A DNA stretch of 64,000 nt from positions 62,001-126,000 of the forward strand of contig JBBRMR010000004.1 of NCBI GenBank assembly GCA_038230735.1, written 5' to 3'. Under the pieces are notes generated by a model. It was not told the DNA's origin. It searched no databases and worked only from the letters and a program-made list of their open reading frames with translations. How positions within the stretch are numbered: position 1 is the stretch's first letter; every line of letters begins with the position of its first letter. The stretch is from Arcicella sp038230735 (GTDB lineage: Bacteria; Bacteroidota; Bacteroidia; Cytophagales; Spirosomataceae). Shown one piece after another: positions 26,019 to 35,642 of the stretch. A program made the position numbers and the translations under genes.

Positions 26019-28661
26019 ATGAAAACAATACGTTTACTTTTATGCCTTGTAGGCCTATGTGTGTTAAGGCTCTCAGCCTCTGCACAAACCAGCGAAGAGC
26101 GAGCCAAAAATGTTGATACTGTCAATAAATTGAAGTTGGAACAATTGAAATCCACGTTTCAGAATAACCATAATAATTCTGAAAAAAAGGTTCAGGACTA
26201 TTTAAGAAAGCATCCGAAGGTGGAGAGAACGTATATTAGAAAAGGTTCAACGTATTATTTACATCACATTGATGGAGACGGAAAACCTGTTTATATCAAT
26301 ACGAAAAACAGAGAATCGGGAGTTCTAATCAAAGCTAATCAATTGTATAAAGGCGGGTCTATGGGAGCCAATATCACGGGTGATAGTATGGTAGTAGGCG
26401 TTTGGGATGGTGGTCAGGTACGGGCAACCCATGAACTTTTAGCGGGAAATGTAACCATGCAAGCTAATCAAACCTTGGATGGCGTTGGGGCAGATAAAAG
26501 TTATAAAGGTAACGACCACATGACGCACGTTACGGGGACAATTGTTGGAAAGAATTTGACCAATAAACCCGATGCACGGGGGATTGCCTACGGTGCAAAA
26601 GCCATTTGTTACGACTGGAACAACGATTTGAGCGAAATGGCGGAATTCGGTCTGAAAGGCTATTTAATCTCAAACCATTCTTATGGTTATTCAAACGATA
26701 CCACTACTGCCACTTGGAATTTTGGGGCGTATGACGAAACCGCCAAAAATTGGGACTTCCTTACCCGAAATCTTCCCAATTATTTACCCTTCATAGCGGC
26801 TGGAAATGAGCAAGAAGATAGTGGAAATAGGAAAGCAAAATTAGGTTATGACATCATTACGGGGGCATCGGCATCAAAAAATTCCATGACCGTGGGGGCA
26901 GTTAATGGCGACAAAACCATGTCTGATTACAGCAACTGGGGACCCACTGACGATGGACGTATAAAACCCGACATCGTAACGAAAGGCACAGGGATTAACT
27001 CTTCATTATTTGCCAATAAAACCTCAAAAACCCCCTCAGATACGTCATATAGCGGCACAGTGAACTCGCAAGGAACGTCTTATGCTTCGCCAGCCGCCGC
27101 AGGAGCAGGTCTTCTATTACAACAATATTACAATAGTTTATATAAATCTTACCTAAAATCATCGACCCTAAAAGCACTGATGTTAGGTACTGCCGAAGAT
27201 TTGGGACTGCCTGGACCAGACCATAAGTTTGGTTGGGGATTATTAAATGTGGAGGTTGCTGCTAATGCCATTAAATATAAAAGCAAAATCGGAAATACCT
27301 TAAAAGCTATTGTTATAGATACAGTTACTAAAAAACCTATTATCGTCCCAGATTCGATTATTAAAAAATCGTTTGTCGTTATAGACACAGCTTCCAAAGG
27401 GGCATATATTGAAGAAATCTCGCTCAAATTTCCTGCCGATACCATTACTGAAATTTCAAGGGTTGTAACTGCCAGTGGTTGTTCGCCTTTGATAGTTTCA
27501 ATTGCGTGGACAGATATTGAGGGCGTTGAACAAACCTCAAAAGATGGCATAGACCCAACGACTTCAAGATTGATTTATGATTATGATATGATTGTAAAAA
27601 ATGTATCAAAAAATACTACTCATCGTGCTTGGAAACCGAGCGTAATGGCAAACAGAACGGCTAATGCAACCCGTGAAACAACATGGTTTGATGGAAACGG
27701 GAACAATTATAAGCAAGTAAAAATAGATTCAGCCATTGCAGGAGATAAATACAAAATCTTTCTTCGTAAAAAAATAGGCTCGCCCGATTCTGTTCGTTTA
27801 CTGTCGTTGGTTGTAACGGGTACTTTAATGCGTGATTTAGCCAAGCCCGTTGCAGACACCATTCAATATTTTTGTAGTGCTTCCACCATTGCAGATTTAA
27901 CCGCCATAGGCACAAATATCAAATGGTACGATTCGCTAAAAGTCGGAAAGGTATATGCCGACACTATAAAATTATCAGAAAAAAAGACTTACTACGCTTC
28001 GCAAACCGTTTTTGGTTGTGAAAGCCCAAGAACGGTAGTAGTTGTTAAAAACGTAACTACTTTGGAAGCTCCAATTGCCCTCGAAACTAAAGTAAAAACG
28101 GGTTCTGCCGTAACATTAGTCGCCACTTGTAAGGCAGGAACGCCCAATTGGTACGTCACTGCAACGGGAGGAATGTCATTAAGCTCAGGTAATTTTAGAA
28201 CCCCTAAATTAACGGCTGATACTTCATACTATGTTGGTTGTGAGTCGGGTAAAAACGCTAATTGTACCAGCCTTCGCACCCTGCAAATGGTGAAAGTAAA
28301 TGCCACGGGAGATGCCACCCCAATCAATGCTGAAATTGTTAATGGTATTGCCAAATCAAATCCAAAAGAAGCCAATGCACGAATTAGTGGTGAAGGAACA
28401 GATAATGAGGAGGTATTTGTCAACGTATTTCCAAACCCCACAACGGGAGTATTTCATTGGAAATTATTGAGCAATGAGCCATCAACGGTAAACTTGACGA
28501 TGTATGATTCTATGGGCAAAGAACAATTAAGTCAAACTTCGCCAACTATTGCTCAAACACACGAAGGAACGATTGATTTAGGAAGAATAAATACGGGGGT
28601 TTATTTCTTGAGATTTATTGTAGGCGAAAAAAGCCTTGTGCGTAAGATTGTTAAAAATTAG
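26019..28661 (+). CDS. Subtilisin-like (S8) protease with T9SS sorting domain
   Basis: 880 residues: signal peptide to about 23, propeptide-like region, then an S8 catalytic domain with Asp130 (VGVWDGG), His170 (HMTHVTGTI), the oxyanion AAGNE at about 260-264 and Ser354 (GTSYASP). A beta-rich region follows, containing two Ig-like 'YFCSAST' and 'YYVGCES' type repeats. The last 85 residues (VFPNPTTGVFHW ... INTGVYFLRFI ... LVRKIVKN) are a T9SS type A sorting domain, so the protein is exported and attached at, or released from, the cell surface. It is monocistronic, with a shared terminator at its convergence with the lut operon. Confidence 0.92.
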   Translation: MKTIRLLLCLVGLCVLRLSASAQTSEERAKNVDTVNKLKLEQLKSTFQNNHNNSEKKVQDYLRKHPKVERTYIRKGSTYYLHHIDGDGKPVYINTKNRESGVLIKANQLYKGGSMGANITGDSMVVGVWDGGQVRATHELLAGNVTMQANQTLDGVGADKSYKGNDHMTHVTGTIVGKNLTNKPDARGIAYGAKAICYDWNNDLSEMAEFGLKGYLISNHSYGYSNDTTTATWNFGAYDETAKNWDFLTRNLPNYLPFIAAGNEQEDSGNRKAKLGYDIITGASASKNSMTVGAVNGDKTMSDYSNWGPTDDGRIKPDIVTKGTGINSSLFANKTSKTPSDTSYSGTVNSQGTSYASPAAAGAGLLLQQYYNSLYKSYLKSSTLKALMLGTAEDLGLPGPDHKFGWGLLNVEVAANAIKYKSKIGNTLKAIVIDTVTKKPIIVPDSIIKKSFVVIDTASKGAYIEEISLKFPADTITEISRVVTASGCSPLIVSIAWTDIEGVEQTSKDGIDPTTSRLIYDYDMIVKNVSKNTTHRAWKPSVMANRTANATRETTWFDGNGNNYKQVKIDSAIAGDKYKIFLRKKIGSPDSVRLLSLVVTGTLMRDLAKPVADTIQYFCSASTIADLTAIGTNIKWYDSLKVGKVYADTIKLSEKKTYYASQTVFGCESPRTVVVVKNVTTLEAPIALETKVKTGSAVTLVATCKAGTPNWYVTATGGMSLSSGNFRTPKLTADTSYYVGCESGKNANCTSLRTLQMVKVNATGDATPINAEIVNGIAKSNPKEANARISGEGTDNEEVFVNVFPNPTTGVFHWKLLSNEPSTVNLTMYDSMGKEQLSQTSPTIAQTHEGTIDLGRINTGVYFLRFIVGEKSLVRKIVKN

Positions 28662-28678
28662 CTTTGAATAGATGAAAA

Positions 28679-28714
28679 ACGAAAAGCCCCCATTTTAGGA
28701 TGAGGGCTTTTCGT
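28679..28714. terminator. Bidirectional terminator between convergent genes
   Basis: Stem ACGAAAAGCCC/GGGCTTTTCGT around an A/T-rich loop, lying between the subtilase stop (28661) and the lutC stop (28722). It can serve both transcripts. Confidence 0.78.
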
Positions 28715-28721
28715 TACAATT

Positions 28722-29306
28722 TTATGCTAACACATACACCACCAATCCCCTCGCTCCATGAGCTCCAATCACTAAACTTTGTTCAATATCTGCCGTTTTG
28801 GAAGGACCAGAAATGAAAGTTCCGAAGCCCGTTTCATTGACTTGTACACGCTCGTAGGCACGGTGCATATTTGTGAGGATATGTTTTTTATGAATTACGA
28901 TGGCTAAATATTGGGTAATCATTGGTAAGACTCGGTGAGGCAAATGCTTTTCCGAAACCCAAATGGCGGCATTTTCAGCTACGCCAAAATCACCTTCAAT
29001 AATGGCTAAATTAAGCATTTCCAATTCATGTGGACTATCAATATTTAAACTAAAATCTGCCAATTCCGAAAGTTCAGGAATGGTGGTGGCAATGTTTAAA
29101 ACACCTTGATAATGTTCTTTGACATCCGCTTTAATGGCTACATAATCAGCTACTTCAACTGCCTTTCCACCCACAAAACTGAGGGTATCGGCAAATTTTG
29201 CGTACAAATCTTCAAAGACTGATTCAAACTTAAAATTAACGTTAAGTTCTTGATAATCAGGCTGATTTTTTTTTATGGATGATAATATTTTTTCTCTACT
29301 TGTCAT
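28722..29306 (-). CDS. lutC: LutC-like LUD domain protein
   Basis: 194 residues with the LUD (lactate utilisation) fold: AVEVADYVAIKAD, GDFGVAENAAIWV, HKKHILTNMHRAYERV and the end FISGPSKTADIEQSLVIGAHGARGLVVYVL, which is the family signature. Together with LutA and LutB just upstream it makes the non-flavin L-lactate dehydrogenase complex. It is the last gene of a three-gene minus-strand operon; the 54-base gap before it carries a degenerate GTTGTGATTTAGTG repeat word. Confidence 0.88.
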   Translation of the reverse strand: MTSREKILSSIKKNQPDYQELNVNFKFESVFEDLYAKFADTLSFVGGKAVEVADYVAIKADVKEHYQGVLNIATTIPELSELADFSLNIDSPHELEMLNLAIIEGDFGVAENAAIWVSEKHLPHRVLPMITQYLAIVIHKKHILTNMHRAYERVQVNETGFGTFISGPSKTADIEQSLVIGAHGARGLVVYVLA

Positions 29307-29360
29307 TACTCAGTTGTGATTTAGTGAATGGTGATTTTATCCTCATCCCCACCTTCTCCC

Positions 29361-30746
29361 TTACTCCTTTTTCCCTTTCTCCCTTGAAAGATACCATTCC
29401 CTAAAACTCTCCTTCGGCACATCGGGCATTTCTCGATGTTGATACCAAACATTCAGATTATTATTCGTTACAAAAGGCGTATTTTTCATCAAAAATCTGC
29501 CTAATTTTCCTGCAGTTCTGTAAAAACTTGGTGAACTTAAAACCGTTGCCATTGACTTGATTCCCAAAGATTTAACACTCGAAACGTGTCCTTCCTGAAC
29601 CAAAACTTGTCGCCATTTGTAGAGTTGTTCATGAATATCAATTTTCACGGGACAAACGTTTGAACATGAGCCACAAAGCGTGGAGGCAAAAGGCAAATCT
29701 GCATTTTCAGCCATATTTAGATTAGGAGCTAAAATTGACCCAATCGGTCCCGCAATGGCAGTATGATAACTATGCCCACCCGAACGGCGATACACAGGGC
29801 AGGTATTGAAACAAGCCGCACAACGAATACACTTCAACGAATTTCTGAAATCAGGTCGTCCCAATTGTTTGGTTCGCCCATTATCCACAATGATAATGTG
29901 CATCGCTTGCCCTGCCCTTGGCTTATGAAAATGACTTGAAAAAGTAGTAATGGGCTGTCCAGTAGCACTTCTGGCTAATAATCTCAGAAAAACGCCCAAG
30001 TGTTCAGCTTTTGGAATTATCTTTTCAAAACCCATCGAAGCAATATGAACATCTGCCAAATGCACGCCCATATCGGCATTGCCTTCGTTGGTACAAACCA
30101 CAAAACCGCCCGTTTCAGCGATGGCAAAATTGACACCCGTCAAGGCAACTTTACGAGTCAAAAAAGTATCTCGCAGGTGCAAACGAGCCGCTTCGGTCAA
30201 ATATTGCGGGTCAGTTGCTCCTTTTTCAGTACCTAAATGTTCATGGAAAGTCTCCCCAACATCCGACCTTTTGAGGTGAATGGCGGGCAAAACAATGTGT
30301 GAAGGATGTTCCCCTCGCATCTGCACAATCCGTTCGCCAAGGTCAGAATCAATCACTCCAATACCTTTTTCTTTCAAAAATTCATTCAAATTACATTCTT
30401 CGGTCAGCATGGATTTTGATTTAACCATGCGATTTACCCCCTCATTTTTAAGAATATCCAAAATGATTTGATTATGTTCAGAAGCATCCGCCGCCCAATG
30501 AATTTTGATGCCATTTTGAGTAGCTTTTTCTTCAAAAGCAATCAATAAATCGTGCATATTCGACAGCACATGATTCTTTATCTGCGAACCTGCCTCCCGC
30601 AATTGTTCCCATTCTGGAATCTGAAAAACTGCCTTATCACGCTTAGAACGCACAAACCAAAGGGTTTCATCGTGCCAATCAACGTGGGCTTCGTCTTTAT
30701 TAAATTCAGTTGATGCCGAAGCATGGTCTATCCTGATATTATTCAT
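29361..30746 (-). CDS. lutB: LutB-like iron-sulfur protein, L-lactate oxidation
   Basis: The frame is open to 30809, but the first 21 codons run through a repeat and the ATG at 30746 gives the expected NNIRIDHASASTEF start and 461 residues. An LUD-type domain (about 50-290) is followed by two ferredoxin-like cysteine clusters: CIRCAACFNTCPVY at about 310 and CGSCSNVCPVKI at about 360. These hold two 4Fe-4S centres for electron transfer. It lies between LutA and LutC and is the central subunit of the complex. Confidence 0.92.
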   Translation of the reverse strand: MNNIRIDHASASTEFNKDEAHVDWHDETLWFVRSKRDKAVFQIPEWEQLREAGSQIKNHVLSNMHDLLIAFEEKATQNGIKIHWAADASEHNQIILDILKNEGVNRMVKSKSMLTEECNLNEFLKEKGIGVIDSDLGERIVQMRGEHPSHIVLPAIHLKRSDVGETFHEHLGTEKGATDPQYLTEAARLHLRDTFLTRKVALTGVNFAIAETGGFVVCTNEGNADMGVHLADVHIASMGFEKIIPKAEHLGVFLRLLARSATGQPITTFSSHFHKPRAGQAMHIIIVDNGRTKQLGRPDFRNSLKCIRCAACFNTCPVYRRSGGHSYHTAIAGPIGSILAPNLNMAENADLPFASTLCGSCSNVCPVKIDIHEQLYKWRQVLVQEGHVSSVKSLGIKSMATVLSSPSFYRTAGKLGRFLMKNTPFVTNNNLNVWYQHREMPDVPKESFREWYLSREKGKKE

Positions 30747-30750
30747 AAGT

Positions 30751-30831
30751 AGTTGTGAATTAGTGAGTTGTGATTTGTGAGTTGATGACATCTTAAAATA
30801 AATTACCACTCACAAATCACTAACTCACAAC
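30751..30831. repeat. Imperfect inverted repeat between lutA and lutB
   Basis: Bases 30808-30831 (ACTCACAAATCACTAACTCA and on) pair imperfectly with 30751-30782 (starting AGTTGTGAATTAGTGAGTTG). The repeat reaches into the last codons of lutA (VVS stop). It could form a strong stem-loop in the mRNA and shift expression between the two genes, or it may simply be a dispersed element. Confidence 0.6.
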
Positions 30832-31557
30832 TGAATTAAGTATCTCCGCAATATGTTTTACCCTAATATCGGAACCCTGTCGTTTTAAAATACCTTCCAA
30901 GTGCATCAAACACGACACATCTGAACCTGTTATATACTCAGCTTCGTGCCGAGTATGGTCGGAAATTCTATCTTTGCCCATTTTTACCGAAATTGCTTCT
31001 TCCGTAACACAAAACGTTCCGCCAAAACCACAACATTCATCTTTTCGGTCTAATTCCACCAGCGAAAGCCCATCCACCATATTCAATAATCGTTCTGTTT
31101 TAGAAAAAGGTTTTGCCACTAATTCCGACATTTGAGCCAATTTCAAACCCCGCTGTCCATGACAACTCTGATGCAAGCCCACCCGATGCGGAAATCTTAC
31201 CGAAAGACTTTCTATTTTCAAAATATCCGTCATAAATTCAGTGAGTTCATACATATTCTTGCGAATACGTGCGGAGGCCCCTTCGTCTGAGCCGTGCAAA
31301 TGTTCCTTTATGTGCAAAGTACAACTCCCCGAAGGCGAAACGATGTAATCAAAATCTTTGAAATTTTCAACGAAGTTATTATCACAATCCTCGCTCAAAT
31401 GCTCAAAACCTGCATTTGCCATCGGTTGCCCACAACAAGTCTGATTGAGTGGAAACACTACTTTACAGCCCAATTTTTCTAATAATTGAAGCGTAGCAAT
31501 GCCAACCTGCGGGTAAAATTGGTCTATATAACAAGGAATAAAAAGGGCAACTTTCAT
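30820..31557 (-). CDS. lutA: LutA-like cysteine-rich domain protein
   Basis: 245 residues with two CCG-type cysteine-rich domains (each with a Cys-Cys-Gly core): FPLNQTCCGQPMANAGFEH at about 38-56 and ELDRKDECCGFGGTFCV at about 170-186. This is the pattern of GlcF/LutA-type heterodisulfide reductase-like subunits, which bind iron-sulfur clusters. It starts the lutABC operon. Nothing regulatory is recognised in the 127 bases upstream, and no GntR- or LutR-like gene adjoins. Confidence 0.9.
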   Translation of the reverse strand: MKVALFIPCYIDQFYPQVGIATLQLLEKLGCKVVFPLNQTCCGQPMANAGFEHLSEDCDNNFVENFKDFDYIVSPSGSCTLHIKEHLHGSDEGASARIRKNMYELTEFMTDILKIESLSVRFPHRVGLHQSCHGQRGLKLAQMSELVAKPFSKTERLLNMVDGLSLVELDRKDECCGFGGTFCVTEEAISVKMGKDRISDHTRHEAEYITGSDVSCLMHLEGILKRQGSDIRVKHIAEILNSVVS

Positions 31558-31684
31558 AAAGGAAAAGGAATAATTTAAAGTACCATTGGCTTTAGCTTGT
31601 TGAGAGTATTATACACGCTACCACCCGTGGTACATTTACAAAATTAAAAGGGAAAATAACCCCCACTATACTGTACTTTCATGC

Positions 31685-32534
31685 TTAGTTCATACCAAAT
31701 TTTCTTCTAAATTCAGAAGGGCTTGAATCCTTTATTTGCCTAAAAACCCTTCCGTAATAGGAAATATTATTAAAACCACTGCTAAAACAAATATCCACAA
31801 TTTCCTGACCTTCCAAAAGCATTTTGCAAGCCTGATTAATCCGATATTCATGAAATCCGTAAAGGTTTGATTCAAATCCTTTTAAAATAATTAAAGAAAG
31901 CGGGGACTGTTAAATTACAAATACTGGCAACTTCCTGAATATCAATATCTTTCGAGAAATTTTCTTACACAAAAATATACACTTTTCGTAAACGTTCTTG
32001 GTCTTTTAAGCTAAAATTATAACGAATATCTGCTATATTAAGTAATTGATACTTCGTTGAATTTGCCAAAAACTGTAAGATATTCAGTAATTCAATCAGA
32101 CGTTCAAAAGGTTGAAATTTTAGTAAATTTCTTAGTCTATATGCCACTTGTTCTTGCACCTTCTTATCAAAACAAATACCTCGTTTCGATAACTCAAAGA
32201 GTTTTTTTATTGCCCCAATTTCTGGTTTTGAAAGAAATCCTTCACCCAAAAAATCTTCGGTAAATTGAATTACCACCTCCTCATGCGTACCCACAGCCCC
32301 ACACCCAAAACCTCCGTGAGTAAGGTTTGAGCCAATCAACACTAAATCACCATCATTATAATTGCTCAAATGATTGCCCACGTGTCGCCGCCCCGCACCT
32401 TCAAAAACGCAAACAATCTCATATTCGGGATGATAATGATAATGCCATTTAAAGGTATATGCCGTAACCTGATGATGCAAAAGCCTAAACGAGCTGCCAA
32501 AATCGGGTTGGATGATTTCAAATTCAGGCTTCAT
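31685..32534 (-). pseudogene. AraC-family regulator, broken by a stop and a frameshift
   Basis: The intact frame 31965-32534 (189 residues) is the cupin sensing half: FRLLHHQVTAYTFKWHYHYH, PEYEIVCVFEGAGRRHVG and LVLIGSNLTHGG. Right after KVYIFV comes an in-frame TAA, yet translation through it continues with ENFSKDIDIQEVASICNL, the first helix-turn-helix. At about 31870 the frame shifts and continues in another frame: ESNLYGFHEYRINQACKMLL ... DICFSSGFNNISYYGRVFRQ ... FRRKFGMN, the second helix-turn-helix and the family C-terminus. One nonsense change and one small indel thus remove DNA binding. It is divergent from the MFS/trehalase genes, which it may once have controlled. Confidence 0.85.
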
Positions 32535-32714
32535 TAATATAATTTATAGAAAAAATAGTGATTTACTACTAAGTTACTAATAATTTTAAAAAAATTATTA
32601 GTAACAATTAATACAGTTTTAATACTGAATAATAAAAGAGTAGATTTTGTGGCATAAAACGCTGAAATTTGTAAAACATTAACCATTTATGTACAATTAC
32701 TGAGATAAAAAATC

Positions 32715-32743
32715 GAAAAGCGGGCAGTAAGTCCGCTTTTTTT
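32715..32743 (+). terminator. Terminator-like hairpin in the 5' region of the MFS gene
   Basis: Stem AAAAGCGG/CCGCTTTT with a nine-base loop and a seven-T tail, ending 30 bases before the MFS start codon on the same strand. No gene lies upstream on this strand for about 200 bases or more that it could terminate, since the AraC frame runs the other way. It could be an attenuator. Confidence 0.6.
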
Positions 32744-32772
32744 GGATTCATTCACTAAATCACAAAGTAAAA

Positions 32773-34011
32773 ATGAAAAACTGGCAAATTAAACTCTCTA
32801 TTTTTATTAATTATTTCCTTTTCGCCATTCTGCTAAATAGCGTTGGAACGGTCATTTTGCAAGTCCAAAATACCTACGCTATTACCCAATCATCAGCCGC
32901 AATTTTAGAGGCTTTCAAAGATTTGAGTATCGCTGCAGTATCGTTTTTAGTGGCATCGTATATTACAAAAATTGGCTATAAAAATTCCATGTTATTGGCA
33001 CTCGCCATCGTAACAATTGCCTGTTTAGCCATGCCGCTCGTGAATAGTTTTTGGATGACAAAAATCCTTTTTGCCGCCGTTGGAGCATCTTTTGCCTTAA
33101 TTAAAGTTTCCGTTTATGCTACCATCGGCTTGGTTACAAAAGACAAAAGTGAACATATCAGTCTGATGAATTTTATCGAATCATTCTTCATGGTCGGTAT
33201 TATGTCGAGCTATTTTATTTTCGGCTGGTTTATTGACGACACCAACCCGCAATCCACCGCTTGGGTACACGTATATTACCTGTTGGCGGGGATGGCAGTC
33301 TTGGCTTTTTTACTACTATTGTTTGCTCCAATTGACGAATCCTCCATTAAATCTTCAAATGATAAAAAGGCGTTAGGGGGTTTTAAAGAAATGCTGAAAC
33401 TGGTGATTGTGCCAGTGGTTTTGGTCTTCGTAGCAAGTGCTTTTATTTACGTGCTGATTGAACAAAGTATTATGAGTTGGTTGCCCACTTTCAACAGTAA
33501 AGTCTTGCATCTTCCCGCTACGTTAAGTATTCAAATGGCGAGTATCTTAGCCGCATCAACGGCAGTGGGGCGTTTCTTGGCGGGAGTAGTTTTGAAGAAA
33601 GTAAAATGGCTTACTGTTATGATTATCTGCGTGTTACTGGCTGGAACTCTGGTTTTATTGGTTCTTCCGTTGGCTAAAAATTTGGGTACAGAAGTTATTA
33701 CTGGCTGGTCAAATGCTCCATTGGTTGCCTTCGTTTTTCCTTTAATTGGCTTAGTGATTGCCCCTATTTATCCCGCTATCAATTCCGTAATTTTGAGTTC
33801 ATTACCCACTCGTCAGCACGGTATAATGTCGGGTCTCATCGTCATTTTCTCGGCTTTGGGAGGCACAACGGGTTCACTGATTACGGGCTATATTTTTGAA
33901 CATTACGGAGGACAAAACGCCTTTTATTTCTCCCTAATTCCGATGATAATTTTAATAATTTGTTTGGTATTTTTTAATATGTTGTCAGAGAAAAATCAGG
34001 CTGTTGCTTAA
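32773..34011 (+). CDS. MFS sugar transporter
   Basis: 412 residues with 12 hydrophobic segments and the two-fold MFS arrangement. The start MKNWQIKLSIFINYFLFAIL is typical. The N-terminal half has an aromatic-rich helix region (NFIESFFMVGIMSSYFIFGW) like the fucose/glucose-type sugar transporters of Bacteroidota. The trehalase gene begins about 107 bases downstream, so uptake of trehalose or its product glucose is a reasonable inference. A terminator-like hairpin precedes it. Confidence 0.85.
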   Translation: MKNWQIKLSIFINYFLFAILLNSVGTVILQVQNTYAITQSSAAILEAFKDLSIAAVSFLVASYITKIGYKNSMLLALAIVTIACLAMPLVNSFWMTKILFAAVGASFALIKVSVYATIGLVTKDKSEHISLMNFIESFFMVGIMSSYFIFGWFIDDTNPQSTAWVHVYYLLAGMAVLAFLLLLFAPIDESSIKSSNDKKALGGFKEMLKLVIVPVVLVFVASAFIYVLIEQSIMSWLPTFNSKVLHLPATLSIQMASILAASTAVGRFLAGVVLKKVKWLTVMIICVLLAGTLVLLVLPLAKNLGTEVITGWSNAPLVAFVFPLIGLVIAPIYPAINSVILSSLPTRQHGIMSGLIVIFSALGGTTGSLITGYIFEHYGGQNAFYFSLIPMIILIICLVFFNMLSEKNQAVA

Positions 34012-34118
34012 TTTTTTTATTCCACTTTATGAGGTCTAAACTTATAAGGTTTTCTTCAAAAGTAAGCCTTCCGTATTTTCAAAATTATGAATCTCATTTT
34101 ATAAGCAAATCTTCATAC

Positions 34119-35642
34119 ATGAAACTTAATACTTTTACTACAAAATTCTTTGAAACCGAAATCTTTAAAGCGGTTCAAATGAGTGAAATCTTTGCCGATT
34201 CAAAGACTTTTACCGACTGTACTCCCCTGTTTTCGGAAGAAGAAATCGAAGCTAAATTTTTACAAAATAAAAACTCCTCCAATTTTGATTTGCAAGTATT
34301 TGTGTCTCAAAATTTTACTATCAATATTGCACGATCTTCTGATTATCAAAGTGATACTTCAAAGTCCGTTGCACAACATATTACTGATTTATGGATAACC
34401 CTCACCCGTGAACCAACTTATGCAGAAGGAACTTTGATTGAATTGCCCCACCCGTATGTAGTGCCTGGCGGACGTTTCCAAGAAATGTATTATTGGGATA
34501 GTTATTTTACCATGTTGGGTTTGCAGGTAAGTAGGAAGGTGGATTTGATTGAAAATATGGTCGATAATTTTGCTCACCTCATTAACAACTTCGGTTTTAT
34601 TCCAAACGGAAATCGTACCTATTTTTTGGGACGTTCTCAACCACCTTTCTTCTCTTTAATGATTGAAATTTTAAGACAAGAAAAAGGCGATGAAATATTA
34701 TTAAAATACCTACCAGTATTAGAAAAAGAATATAGTTTTTGGATGGAAGACAAAGTAACCCTTTCTGCCCGAAATCCTGCGAGTATGAGAGTAGTTTTAC
34801 TGAATGAAAATATAGTCTTAAATCGTTATTGGGATGAATACGATACGCCCCGCCCAGAATCGTATAAAGAAGATATTGAATTAGTAAAAAGCCTTAAAAA
34901 TCCACCGAAAGGCGTATTTAGGCATATTCGGGCAGGGGCAGAATCGGGTTGGGATTTCAGTAGTCGTTGGTTTAAGGATGGGGAAAATATGAAAACCATT
35001 CATACCACCGACATCCTTCCTGTTGATTTAAATTGTCTGTTATGGAATCTTGAAAAAACCCTTTTCAGAGCCTATTTATTAACGGATAATACTGATAAAA
35101 TTGATGAGTATTTTGCCCTTTCAAATCAGCGAGAAAAAGCTATTGAAAAGTATTTTTTCAATCAAGAAAAAGGCTTCTATTTTGACTATGACTTCATCGG
35201 AAAAAAATATACCAATTGTTACTCTCTGGCGGCAGTTTTTCCCTTATTTTTCGGAATAACGAATACATTGAGAAGTAAAAAAGTTAGTGATATTTTAAAA
35301 GAAAAATTCCTTAAAGAAGGCGGGTTTATTACCACTCTGAATAATACTGGGCAGCAATGGGACGCTCCAAACGGTTGGGCACCTTTGCAATATATAGCGT
35401 ATCAAGGTTTACTGAATTATGGTTTTACTAAATTGGCGGATGAAGCAAAAAATCGCTGGATGAAAACCAATGAAAATGTTTATCAGAAGACGGGTAAAAT
35501 GACCGAAAAATACAACGTGGAAACGCCAAATATTTTGGCAGGAGGAGGAGAATACCCAAATCAAGACGGTTTCGGGTGGACAAATGGAGTATATTTGAAG
35601 TTAGTTACTTCTTCCACTCCAAAGTATTCAACAAATGGATAA
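34119..35642 (+). CDS. treF: Trehalase (GH37), cytoplasmic type
   Basis: The frame is open from 34029, but ATG 34119 (MKLNTFTTKFFETEIFKAVQ) gives the normal N-terminus and 507 residues. Both family signatures are present: PGGRFQEMYYWDSYF (116-130) and, near the end, QWDAPNGWAPLQ. DFSSRWF with an acidic residue in the catalytic region lies in between. There is no signal peptide, so it should act on trehalose in the cytoplasm, giving two glucose molecules, which agrees with the MFS gene upstream. The 3' end overlaps the convergent gldD gene by 38 bases. The gene symbol is by analogy with the cytoplasmic enzyme of other bacteria. Confidence 0.92.
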   Translation: MKLNTFTTKFFETEIFKAVQMSEIFADSKTFTDCTPLFSEEEIEAKFLQNKNSSNFDLQVFVSQNFTINIARSSDYQSDTSKSVAQHITDLWITLTREPTYAEGTLIELPHPYVVPGGRFQEMYYWDSYFTMLGLQVSRKVDLIENMVDNFAHLINNFGFIPNGNRTYFLGRSQPPFFSLMIEILRQEKGDEILLKYLPVLEKEYSFWMEDKVTLSARNPASMRVVLLNENIVLNRYWDEYDTPRPESYKEDIELVKSLKNPPKGVFRHIRAGAESGWDFSSRWFKDGENMKTIHTTDILPVDLNCLLWNLEKTLFRAYLLTDNTDKIDEYFALSNQREKAIEKYFFNQEKGFYFDYDFIGKKYTNCYSLAAVFPLFFGITNTLRSKKVSDILKEKFLKEGGFITTLNNTGQQWDAPNGWAPLQYIAYQGLLNYGFTKLADEAKNRWMKTNENVYQKTGKMTEKYNVETPNILAGGGEYPNQDGFGWTNGVYLKLVTSSTPKYSTNG

